From the NCBI GenBank assembly GCA_014621425.1, contig JAANBB010000117.1, positions 36,678 to 100,677 on the forward strand: a stretch of DNA of 64,000 nucleotides, read 5' to 3'. Made by a program: the position numbers and the translations under genes. Below are positions 53,146 through 64,000 of the stretch, in pieces. How positions within the stretch are numbered: the stretch's first letter is position 1; each line of letters begins with the position of its first letter. The notes under the pieces are model-generated. The model ran no database searches, was not told where the DNA came from, and saw nothing but the letters and a program-made list of their open reading frames with translations. The DNA comes from Cylindrodendrum hubeiense (taxonomy: Eukaryota; Ascomycota; Sordariomycetes; Hypocreales; Nectriaceae).

Positions 53146-53299
53146 TTATCCTTCTTTCTATACTTAATTATATAGTAATAGAGAAGATTTACTTTACTAT
53201 TCCTTTAATAATCCTAGACAGTTCTTTTTTTCTTTATATTAGATTAGTAGATTCTATATTAGAGTACTTTATATAATTATAGTAGATATAAGATAAATT

Positions 53300-54962
53300 C
53301 TAGATTAACTTCCCTCTTATTAATAATAATAAATAAATATAATATATTATTAATTCTTATCTAGGATCTAAATCCTAGAATATAATTAATATCTTCTATT
53401 CTATAAAAGATCTGGGAGGTTATTATAACCCTAATAAGTTTATAATCTACCTAAATTAAAATTATAAGAATTATAATCTCTAATAGTAAGTAATAAATAT
53501 ACTATAAAAGCTTAAATAAGATAAAAATACTACTTTCTTATTTTTCTTATTAATTTTCAAGTAAAAGATAGTAAATACTAGAGATTTAATATAGATAAAT
53601 AATATTAAAATTACCTTTCTTAAAGATATACTTAATTTATAATTATATTATAATCTTATCTTAATATAACTCCCTTAAGAATTCCTATTCTAATTAATAA
53701 GAATCTAAGAAGTTATTTAGAAAGTTAAGAACCTAGAAAATTATTACTTATATTATTATAATAATTATATAATATACTTATTAAGATAGAGAAAGGATAA
53801 GAAAGATAATATCCTAATAACAGGAATTAATTATATATAAAGAGATAGAAATTATATTAACTATAATATACCTCTAAGATTATAATAAGATATTAATAAC
53901 TATAAATACTTTATCTATAATATTATAGAGTACTTAATACAAGCTTATCCTAACTAATATATTAACTTAAAGATTACTATTACTTATCTCTATAAATATA
54001 GTAAAAAGACTATAAAGATAGAGAATAAGAGTAATAATACTAACTCTAAAGATCCGGAATTAGAAAACCTCTAATTCTAGTATAAAAATAAATATTAAAG
54101 CCTACTAAGATAATAATAAGAGAATAGAAAAGATAGAAAAAGTAAATAATTAGTAAATTAGTAATAATAGATATTTAAGTTAATAATATCTGAATTTAAA
54201 TTCTAGTTAATAATAACTATAATACTTATACTCTTATTAATATCTCTTATATAAAAAAGTTATATTTTCTATTTATTAATAAGAGATTATAATTATTTAA
54301 TAACTTCTCTAATTTAACTATACTTATATTTACCTAGAATATAATAGTTATAATCTTAGAAATAGATAACTATAAGTAAACTCTCTTTACTTATATTATA
54401 TAGGATCTAGGAAAGGAAGTATTTCTTGGGAAACCCTAGATAGAATAGAATAATATTAACTATCTTATAATAAGAAAGTAAATATACTATAATAAAACTA
54501 AGTTAATATTATAACTTAAAGGGGAAGTTAAGTTAATTTAGATTTAAGAGATCTATATAATAAGATTAATCCTAGAAACCTTAATAATAATATTTACACA
54601 CTGAAAATAGTAATATTATAATAATAATATTATAATTATAAGGTATATTAACCTTATAAATATTAAGTAAGCTTTCTAGAAAAAGTCCCTAACTAACCTT
54701 ATAATCTATATACTAGCTAAGATCTTATAAGACTTTAATAATCTATTTTTAGCTATAAAAGCTAAGAAGTTATCCTTATATTAATCTGGTATTAATTATA
54801 AAGTGAATTTATAATAAAGCCTAGAAAGTAAAAAATTATCTCTATTATAAGACTCTCTTTATAATATATTTTAGAAAGAGTTATTAATCTTATAAAAGAT
54901 ATTTATAGATTTATTTAATAAGAGCTATATATAAACTAATAGCTTTATTATTATAGTCCTAG
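53300..54962 (+). pseudogene. Gypsy relic 2: gag, protease and start of reverse transcriptase
   Basis: Despite saturation with A and T, the plus-strand translation keeps the layout of a Gypsy polyprotein. DLGKEVFLGKP at about 54400-54440 matches the protease end (DLG-x-x-x-x-x-LG-x-P-W). The stretch from about 54700 (KIL-x-DFNNLF, then the run ending IIIVLVK at 54962) matches the start of reverse transcriptase. It stops exactly where copy D is inserted and does not resume on the other side, so it is truncated. Stops are everywhere. The gag part (53300-54150) is only inferred from position. Confidence 0.6.
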
Positions 54963-55490
54963 TAAAGTAATAGGGATTATTATATTAGATAGAAAGAGCT
55001 GAGAAATATAAGGCTGTCTGAGAGAGCGGATAAAAGGGAAGATCTCTGACCAGAGACCTTGGGCAGGATAAAGTATTAATATATAAGAGATACCTTTTAA
55101 AAGGATAGCTTAATAGAGAAATAAGATCTTTCCTAGCCCTCCTAGTAGAATCTTCTTAATTTTCTATATTACTTATATTAATTTATAATTTTCCCTTAAT
55201 TTTCTTTATTATTAATTATACTTAAGTCTTTAAGGTTAGGATTTTCATTATATTAATTATAGTTTTTAATACCTTATTAATATAAAGACTATTATTTCTT
55301 TAACTAAGTATTTAATTAGATACTTTCTTTCTTTAAAAACCTAAAATTAAGAGATAATAGTTAATAACTCTAACTATAGCCTATATATATACTTAACTCA
55401 AAGAGACTTATTACTAACACTTAATTAAGGATTTCTATAGGAGAGTATCTATTTTAATATTAGGCTAAGATCCCTTTTCTTACTATATTA
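54963..55490 (-). mobile_element. 530-bp TG...CA repeat element, copy D (reverse, heavily RIP-altered)
   Basis: Aligns along its length with copy C (for example gcggataaaagggaa and the region ataccttttaaaaggatagctt) but with far more C-to-T and G-to-A change; its ends have lost the tgaagcggcgg form (taaagtaatag). Length is about 528 bp. No clean target repeat remains. It sits inside Gypsy relic 2. Confidence 0.8.
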
Positions 55491-58000
55491 TTTAGAGATC
55501 ACAGTAGGGTAATAAATCTATTAATTCTAGAAGAATAAAGACTGGATTAATAGATATACTTTCAAGCTATAGTCTGTATTAAACCTATAGAGTGAAAGAG
55601 ATACCAGAAAATCACGATTCTATTAGGAGACTAACTAGACCCCCAAAACACAACCTATAAGTGGTAAAGACAGTGAACTGGGAATTAACTGTTTAATAAT
55701 AAGATCCCCTATCTAGGTCTTACTAGCTAAAATAAAAATAGATAACTAATCTCTATAGTATAACTAGTATTATCTTATTAACTTATTAGTATTAAGAGTA
55801 CTAGAGAAAAAGAAAGTAAAAAGAGATTAGAAAGTATCTAATAATATATACTATATAATAAAAAGTAATTATAATAATACTATTAAAGGCTAAGAATACT
55901 AATTATATATGAATTACTATTAGTAAGATAAGGGAAACTAAAAAAGAGTAAAGTGAGGAATAATTATAGCTTTACTTATTATATAGGTTATTATATATAA
56001 TAAGAATATAACTATTATAGTCTAGTTAATAATCTAATAGGGAAAGAGCTAAGAAAGCCTAAAGATAGAAAAGAATAGAAAAGAAAATAATAAATAGGAA
56101 GACTATCTTTATTATTAAATAAAAGATAATAAGGATAATAATATTAATAATAAGAATAATAGAAAAATTATTAATAATATTTATAAATACTATTTTAACT
56201 CTTATCCCTTTCTTTCTATCCCTATAGACCGTGATTATAACTATATCAGTTAATGATTAGAAAAGAATATTTTTTATATATTCTTTTTATTTATCTTAAC
56301 TCTCTTAATTAGAGAGAAGATCAAGGACTATTTATTACAAATTTCATTACTATTAGGAGATAAAGGAAATAACTAACTAGTAATATCTAAGAATAAGACT
56401 TATACTCTATCTAGAAGGAAAAGGATTAATATTCTAGGAGGGTTAGCTCTATCCTTAAAGCTAAAATAGAAAAAAAGAAAAAGGAAAATATCTTATTTAA
56501 TACTTATTAATAAACTAATACTAAAAACAGTTTAAAAGGAAGGATATTTAAAGTCTAAGTTAATACTAGTTCTAACCTTATTAGAGGAATATTCTCTAAT
56601 TAAGATATTAATTAAATATATACTTAATACTAGTAAAATAGAGATCCTTAATATTAAGCTATTTAATTAGATAAATTAGAATAAGATAGAGTTTAGAATA
56701 ATCTTAGTTATCCCTTTATATTACTTTAATTATAAGTTTAATAGAAAGAATATCTCTAGCTTCCTATATAGATTTAATAATTATATTAAAGGAAGAATAG
56801 AAAAAGATAAGATAAAATAGGTTTTATTTCTTTATTTTATTAAGAAAGAAGTTAGGTTAAAGATAGAGAAAAATCTTAGATATATATAATTAGAGATTAA
56901 AGAAAGCCTAAGAAAAGCCTTTAAGAAAGAGAATAAGAATTAATAAGTCTAGTCCCTCTAGAAGATCCTTAAAATAAATATATAGTCTATAAGGAATATA
57001 AATAATAAGAATATCTTTATATAATTTAAGACCTATTAAGAACTCTATAAAGCCCTTAATAATAGGGAGAAGTTTAAAGAGGGTAATTTATATACTATTT
57101 TCTATACTCTTCTCTAGGTAATTATTATCTAAGTATATTAATAGAAAAATATAATAATCTTAGAATTATAATCTATATAATATAATAAGATAATAGATCT
57201 TATTATATACTTATTAGAAAGGGATTAATCTTTTAAGGATCTTATTAAGAAATCTTAGGAGAGAAAGTATAATTAGAAAAGGGAAAGAGAAAAGAGAGAT
57301 TTAAATTTACTAAAATAGATTATAATAAAAGCTCTAATAGACTTAATTATTAATAACCTAGTCTAGATAATCTAGAAGATAAGTATTAATATTATATAGA
57401 AATATAAGAATATAGAGATAAGAATAATAATAATATTCTAATAAAATATTAAGAAATAGAGACTTATTAACTCTCTATCTAATTCTAATTATAATTCTAT
57501 CTTATATAGATTATCTTAAGCTAATAGCTAAGATATTATAATTAATATAAGCTATAAAAATTAACAAGTATAATATTTCTATTATTATCTAATAGGATAC
57601 TTTCCTAATAATTACTATAAGCTATAAAAGAATAGGGAAGTAAGCTATATTAATTTTAACTTAAAATCTAATATAGTTTAGGTTAGTAAAAGAGAAGCTA
57701 TTCTTTCTCTTAAGTTAGTCTAGAAGATAAGATATTTAGGTAATATAAAGAAACTTATTATAATATAGATTAAGAGATTTTCTAATTTCCTAGTAATGGG
57801 ATTTATTATAGAAATAATAGATAGCTAGTTTACTATCTAGAATTAGAATCCTATTTAAGAGGAATAAGATCTAATTATAAACTTTATAAAATATAACTAG
57901 AATTCTATATTTAAGGATCTTATTATTAATAGAATAAGTGATTAAATTAGAAAAGTCTTAAATAATAATCTAATTAAATATTATACTAAGATAAATATTA
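55491..58000. other. AT-rich RIP sequence, possible LTR and gag of relic 3
   Basis: From 55491 to about 55720 the sequence is slightly less AT-rich and does not continue the reverse transcriptase cut by copy D; it may be part of another element's end. From 56000 on, long lysine- and glutamate-rich runs on the plus strand could be a decayed gag. I cannot support a boundary. Confidence 0.35.
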
Positions 58001-61000
58001 TTCTAATTAATAAAAGAATAGAAGACTTACTTTCTAGGATCTTAAATAATAATATAATCTTTAAGATTAATATTATAAAGAGGAAAAGAGTGAAAGAAAT
58101 CCTAGAAGATATTAAGAAAAAAGAGAAAGGGCTAGAGATAGTTTTAAAAGTCCTAAATCAATATAATCCTAAAAATAGAGAGTTAGTTAAAGTTATTATA
58201 TCTAATACTGATAATTTTACTAGAAGACAGATAATTATCCTAGAGTTAAGGAAGATATTAAAGTCTAGGATTATAATTATAAAGATTAGAATTATAATCT
58301 CTTAACTAATTCAGAATAATCTTAAGTTTAAAAAGTCTATAATTAAGGACTTAAATAATCTAGCTAATAGGATCACTAAGACTAGATAGGTAGATCTAAG
58401 CCTAACCTATAATAATCAGAGACCTAAAAAGACTATTATAAATATAATCTTAGAATAGGAGGATAACTTATTCTTAGAGGTCTATTTTAATAACCTAATT
58501 AAGAGATATAATCTTTATACTATTATACTAAACCTAGAATTAGAAGGAATTAAGTATAATATTAACTTATTACTTATTCCTAGAGACTATCTAGTAATTA
58601 AGGGTAACTTAATAAATCTAATATCTTTAGGAAAAAGGAAAAGCCTATTAATAATAAAAATACTTAATATAATATTTATAAGGGTTAATCTAAGTCTTAT
58701 TTATATACTAGAGTTAAAACTCTTATTTTTATATTAAGACCTATTAAAACTATAAGTATAGCTAGAATATCCTAATAAGTATATATTAAAAGTAATTTTA
58801 GATACTAGAATTAAGAGTAATATTATCTCAGATACTATTATTAAGACCTATAACCTTAATATTAAGCTAGTTAAGGCTAAGACTATATCTTATTTAAATA
58901 ACTAAATTATAATAACTAGGATTATAGATATAAAGGTTTACTTAGGTAATATTTTTATTATATAGAAGATATATATAGCCCCTAGCTTAATAATCTTATT
59001 ACCCTTTATTCTAGGAATACTATTTATAAAAAATATAAAGATTACATTTAATTATATCTCTATATTAGAGGAGATATTAATAATATACTAATTAGGGATA
59101 ATAAAGCTAATAATAGCTATTACTAGAAACTTAAAGTGGGAAAACCTGGATATTACTTAAATCACTCTAAATAGGTTAAGATAAGTCCACTAAATCTCTC
59201 TAAACTAAATAGAGAGATTATTAATAGTTTAAAGGATAATAATAATAAATATCTAAATAGATACTTAGATAAAGAAATAATAAGGAAAATCTTTCTAATA
59301 ATAATAGAAAATTAGATTTATAATAATATCCTAGTAATTACTAAAGCTAGAAAAGTATAATTCTAGAAATTTAAAGTTAACTAATAGGAAGAGATAATCC
59401 GGGTTAATATAATATATAAAAAGAAAGTGAATAAAGTAAAACTATAAGATAATATTTTATCTAATAGATCTATATTAGAAGGAGACCTGTTTTAGAAGGA
59501 AAAGAAATAGGAAGAGATAAAAGAAAATCTTAAAAAAGATTTACTATTTATAAATTATATTATCCTAAAATTCTCAAAGATTAAGAAGGGATCTAGATTC
59601 TATAATAAGAGACTAGATAAAATCTTATTTAAGATTAAGGATATTCTATCTAATATTAAAAAGGATATCTTCTTATAGATTCTTTTTAATAGGAAAGTAA
59701 CCTTAACTTAGATCTTTAAGGAAAAAGAGATATTAAATAAGTGAATAGCTCTTCCACAAGTTATTAAGATCACATTATATATAGTCTAGTAAGAAGGGAA
59801 TATTTATATCCCTTATACTTTTAAAAAAAAAGTTATAAAACTCTTAATAATAAGAATAAAAAGAGATATCTTAAAGGAAAGTTATATTATTTATCAGAAT
59901 CACTAGATTCTTATCTTTAAGAAGGATAATAATCTTAAGCTTATTAACTTAATAATAAAGTATAATACTTATATTATTAGGAATAGTATAATACTTTAAG
60001 GGATTAATAACTTCTCTATTAAGTTTAGGATATATAAAATCCTATTCTTATTAGATTTCTTCTTGGATTATAATTAAGTTATCTTAATTAAGGAAAGCTA
60101 AGATCTAATAACTTTTAATATCCTAATTAGACTATTAAGACTGTGTATACTGTCCTAAGGAATTATAAATTTAATAGTCTAGTTTATTAAGATTATAATA
60201 AGGATATTATTTAATTTATTAGGTAATATAGCTAGGACCTTTATAGATAATATTACTATTAAGGATCTAGAGACTGAGTATAATAAGGAAAAAGCCTTCT
60301 CTAAGATTAGAAAATTTATCCTAGAATATCTTATTAATCTAGATAAGATCCTTATAAATATAGAGCTATTAGAATATATAATTTTAATTAAGAAGTCTAT
60401 TTTCTATTAGAAAATAACTATTATTATAAGCTATCTCTATAAAATAAATAGTTATAAGCCTAATAAGGCTAAAATTATTAAGATTATTAAATAGGAAAGG
60501 TATTATAGTCTAAAGTAAGTTAGAGCTTTCTTAGGGATATCTAGCTATTATTATATTTAAATTAGAGATTATACTTAAATAGCTAAATCCCTGATTATTC
60601 TTCTCAAGAAAGATATAGTCTAAGTATAGGATAAAGACTAATAGAAGGTTATAACTATTCTAAAAGATAAAATTACTAAGATTCCTATTCTAGTTATTAT
60701 TAACCTTTTAAATAAAGATAAAGAGATTATTCTAATAATTAATATTTATTAGAAAGAATAGGATACTATCTTAATATAAATTTATAATAATAAGAAATAC
60801 CTAATATAATTTAAATCTGGGACTTAGACTAAAACTAAATAATATTATAATATAATAAAACTTAAATATAAAAGAGCTTTATATACTATTAGATATTTAC
60901 AAATATATTTATATAATATTTATTTTATCTTGAAAATAAACTCTAGGGTTTTAATTAACTAGATTAATTATAAGATAGATAATATCCTAGGGATAATAGT

Positions 61001-62600
61001 TATTAGATAGATTAGCTATTTATTAATCTTTAACTTTATAATTAGATATATTTCTAATATTAAGAATAGAATTATAAATAGACTCTTAAGAAAAGGACTA
61101 GGAAAATCAGACTATTAAGATTAGAAAGCTAAAGAAAATATTAAGGAAATTATTAATATTTACCTTAATACCCTTTTACTTAGCCTAAAAGGGACTATCT
61201 TTAAAGAATACTATAAGAATTAATAGCTTATACTAGTTAAATACTTAACCTTATTAAAGAAATCTTAAGGGATTACTTCTAAAGACTTTAAGAGATTAAG
61301 AGGGAAAGTAATATAATTCTTTATTCAGGGAAGTAAATTATAAAAAAGAATAACTAGATTAGAAGATAATCTAGCCTTAATTATTAACTCTTAAGATCTT
61401 AAAAAGTATCTAATAAGATTCTATTATATTAAAGGAAATTATAAAAATTAAGAGATTATACTTAAATTACTTAATTTAAGATATTTTTAGAAAGATATAA
61501 GATATAATCTAGAGATTATATTATAGATCTATTAAGTATATTAAATATATAGTACTTAGAGATCTTTAGAAGAGGGATATCTAACTATCCCTTAATATCT
61601 AATAATAAAGATTTACATAAATACTTAGTATTTATTTCTAGATTAAGAAATAAAGTTCCTTATTAAGACTAGATATAATCTTATAAAATAGATAGAGATA
61701 ATACTAATCCCTAATCTTATAGCCTTCTATATTAGAAAGCTAATTAAGAGAATTCTTTATTATTATAATATACTATTAAAGATAATTATAAATAATAAAT
61801 TAGAGCTAGAGAAAGAGATCCTAGAAAAACTTAAAGATCTAGATATTATAATTATTAAGATATTAGCCTATAATACTAAGACTAATAGGCTTATTAAAGT
61901 TAGGTATATTTCTATAATAAACTACTTTAAGAAGTTTAGAAATTAAGGTAAATAGATTAACCTAATAAACCTAATACTATTAGCAGATAAATTAGCTATT
62001 TAAGGATCTTATAGTATTTCCCTGTTCTTCCTTTTATATAGATAGAAACCTATCTTTCCTTTAAAAGTAAAAGTTCTTACCTAGAGATTAATTAACTAGA
62101 ATAATATTCTAATAAGGGATAATATTATAATTATAAGGATCTGGATCTTAGAAAGAAAGTATAAAGATATTAAGACTATAAGAGAAAGAGTTATTAAATA
62201 TAGAAGATCTCTAGCTTAAAAGACTATAAAATATAATATCTTTAAGTTAAGAAAAGAGCTATTAAAAAAGGATAATCTAATCCTTTAATATAATATTAGA
62301 AACTAGAATAATTTATCTAATATAATAAAACTTAAGCTTAAATAGTGAGAACCCTATTAAATTACTAAGATATTAGATAAGATTAAAGCTTATATCTTAA
62401 AGATCCTGGATAATATTCTAATCCCTGATTCTAATTATAGAAACTAGCTTAAGATATTTATTAAAGATAATTAAGAGTAGTAAACTAGCCTAGATAATCC
62501 TAAAATCTTAGAATAACTAAATAGGAAGGAAATTCTAGGTATAGATAGGAAAGTATCTAATAATATACTTTAATATATTATAGAACTAAGATTATAAAAT
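58000..62600 (+). pseudogene. Gypsy relic 3: protease, RT, RNase H and integrase, RIP-saturated
   Basis: Plus-strand translation keeps the order and spacing of Gypsy pol. A protease-like LDTRIKSNIISD is near 58798. RAFLGISSYYYI at about 60510-60550 matches the connection after reverse transcriptase. YKRALYTIRYLQIYLYNIYF at about 60870-60930 matches RNase H. An integrase-like run spans 61550-61930. All are interrupted by TAG and TAA. It differs in sequence from the 40-49 kb element, so it is another lineage. LTRs were not found by eye. Confidence 0.65.
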
Positions 62601-62879
62601 CCAGACTAGGAAAAACCTAACTCAGATTATATCTAATAATTATAATAGTAATTACTAGAGGGACATGACTTTTTGCTACACGGGCATGATCTTACACAAA
62701 CATAACTTTTCCACCACTCTTATTAACTTAAAAATAATTATTAGTATATAAGAATTCTATTACATTTCCTCTTTATACCCCTTGATATTTAACCTATCAT
62801 AATCAAAATAATCTTATCTCTAGGAATAATTATTATAAATATCCTAATAATCACTTTTAGAACCTACTCCCAATTAATA

Positions 62880-62895
62880 CCCCCCACCCCCCCCC
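62880..62895. repeat. Poly-C tract within the AT-rich block
   Basis: Six C, one A and nine C in a row, in a region otherwise poor in C. RIP acts mainly on CpA, so C followed by C is largely spared. Confidence 0.8.
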
Positions 62896-63029
62896 GGATT
62901 AAATATACCTTACCACTAATAAACCGATATTAAACCAGATCTTAGATCCCGAAGACAAAGCCAAAGCCTAAGTCCTAGTAATTAATTGATCCCTTAGAAG
63001 TACTATTATATAGAGTATAATATTAACCC

Positions 63030-63130
63030 ATTAAGTCTATTATACTAACTAAGTCTATTATGCCCTTTAAGTTACTATATTAAGTATAATACCAATCTAT
63101 TAAGTCTATTATACTCTTTAAGTCTATTAA
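63030..63130. repeat. Imperfect tandem repeats of an AAGTCTATTATA word
   Basis: Four to five units of roughly 20-30 bp containing ttaagtctattata, with variants (aagtctattatgccc, aagtctattaa). It is a simple local duplication within the AT block, without a visible gene. Confidence 0.6.
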
Positions 63131-63840
63131 CTATAGCTAGTATTATCTCTCTATTTTATAATACTAGAGATAATAATACTATTAATAATCTCTTTATATT
63201 ATACTTATAATGATTTTCTAATATCCCTAGACCTTATAATTAATAAGATATAAATAAATTAACCTAAATAATATATAATAATCACGAAATCTATTTCAAT
63301 ACTGATCTTATCCTAGTTTCATTATCTACTTATCAAATAATAAACTTAATCCTAGATAAATACCTATACTTATTATTAACTCCTATATCTTATATATTTA
63401 GTCTTCTAATATCTCTAATACTACCTTAAATAATAAAGGCCAAATTCCAATCTACTTTAAAGCTTATATAATAGGTTATTAGAGAAAGCCAGTATCTTAC
63501 ACTTAACCTCACTTATTAATATAAACAAGTATATAAGTAATAGGAGAGATAGGGTTAGTTATTACTAAGCTTAAGGGCTTATAATCCCCCTCCACTATAC
63601 TCTCTACCTCAAGATTAATAATTAATATTAAGTCCTCTAATAAATATATCTTTTATATCTATATAATCCTCAGTCTCCCTAGAACTAAAGTTAATATCTA
63701 ATCCTCCTATTCTAGGTAATATTATCCTAGATATAAAGACTCTCTTTAAGATAATTAATATCTTTATAAAGGAATATAGGTTTAGTATTATTTAATAATA
63801 TAGATATTAATATTAAGATTAGAAGATCTAATATATATTA

Positions 63841-64000
63841 GAAGGCGGCACTGGCGACTGTCGACCGGTTTCAATTGTGTGCAGATAGCGTGGGTCGAGC
63901 AATCTTACCCGCCCGGTGGACAGCAAAGCACATCACGTTTTTCATCTTGTGCTTAGAAGATGAAACCTTTAATCCAGACCATAATAAATAAACGCAACGA
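63841..64000. other. Right flank of normal composition
   Basis: GC content jumps from nearly nothing to about half at 63841 (gaaggcggcactggcgactg). It is too short to assign a gene, and no frame is convincing. It marks the right edge of the AT block. Confidence 0.6.

Larger units (their letters stand above)
49600..63840. other. AT-rich RIP block, nested retrotransposon relics
   Basis: Fourteen kb in which A and T make up most bases and TA steps dominate; remaining C and G sit mostly in ctag, cc, gg and ag contexts. Reading frames are short and low-complexity, so ordinary genes are absent. Recognisable pieces are listed separately: copies C and D of the 530-bp element and two further Gypsy relics. 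The parts 49600-51200, 52380-52830 and 62640-63840 show no element I can name. A less mutated island spans about 51240-52380 and another 52830-53150. Composition changes back to normal within a few bases at about 63840. Confidence 0.88.

Noticed and set aside
51576..55490. Copies C and D as the two LTRs of one retrotransposon
   Set aside because: Copy C has its own 4-bp flanking repeat, and copy D is inserted within a Gypsy pol. They differ strongly in RIP level and are better explained as independent insertions.
58090..58305. A 71-residue lysine- and isoleucine-rich protein in the AT block
   Set aside because: Composition alone yields such frames here; it lies in the gag or spacer part of Gypsy relic 3.
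1..64000. tRNA, 5S rRNA and CRISPR arrays
   Set aside because: I looked for the tRNA B-box pattern, the fungal 5S core and regularly spaced repeats and saw none that hold up; covariance-model searches were not possible here.

Overview
The window comes from a filamentous ascomycete (Pezizomycotina; Hypocreales-like is my best guess, from general feel rather than any single marker). The evidence is short GT-AG introns of about 50-116 nt, a giant nonribosomal peptide synthetase (NRPS), a fungal Zn2Cys6 regulator, and a block of retrotransposon relics altered almost only by C-to-T and G-to-A changes. That mutation pattern is the mark of repeat-induced point mutation (RIP).

Layout. 1-13883: the carboxy-terminal four modules of an NRPS that starts left of the window and ends in a reductase domain. 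14531-16346: a seven-helix membrane protein (DUF2434-like), convergent with the NRPS. 17398-17811: a small coiled-coil protein downstream of a 26-bp perfect palindrome. 19423-19952: a 530-bp TG...CA repeat element (copy A). 20459-21741: a secreted pectate lyase of the PL9 type. 24049-24390: a three-exon 76-residue protein with a strong-looking promoter. 25388-26879: a mitochondrial acyl-CoA thioesterase. 27593-29253 and 29922-31736: a divergent pair, a BAHD-like acyltransferase and a Zn2Cys6 regulator. 32912-33538: a GNAT acetyltransferase. 34356-35620: a TauD-type dioxygenase. 37689-38162: a 3CxxC zinc protein.

40024-49599 is a Gypsy chromovirus with 412-bp LTRs, gag, pol and a chromodomain, inactivated by RIP. 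An almost unmutated copy of the 530-bp element (copy B) sits in its gag-pol region. Between pol and the 3' LTR there is an antisense reading frame whose cysteine spacing matches a Zn2Cys6 cluster; this is the most interesting unexplained feature here. 49600-63840 is a heavily AT-rich graveyard holding at least two more Gypsy relics and copies C and D of the 530-bp element. Composition returns to normal abruptly at about 63840.

How it fits together. The NRPS probably makes a linear peptide released as an aldehyde or alcohol; two of its specificity codes resemble those of alpha,alpha-dialkyl amino acids (Aib), as in peptaibols. The acyltransferase, regulator, GNAT and TauD genes at 27.6-35.6 kb look like accessory secondary-metabolism genes. 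Thioesterase and small-protein genes of housekeeping character separate them from the NRPS, so one shared cluster is not shown. Exon boundaries were placed by eye from splice signals and reading-frame continuity.
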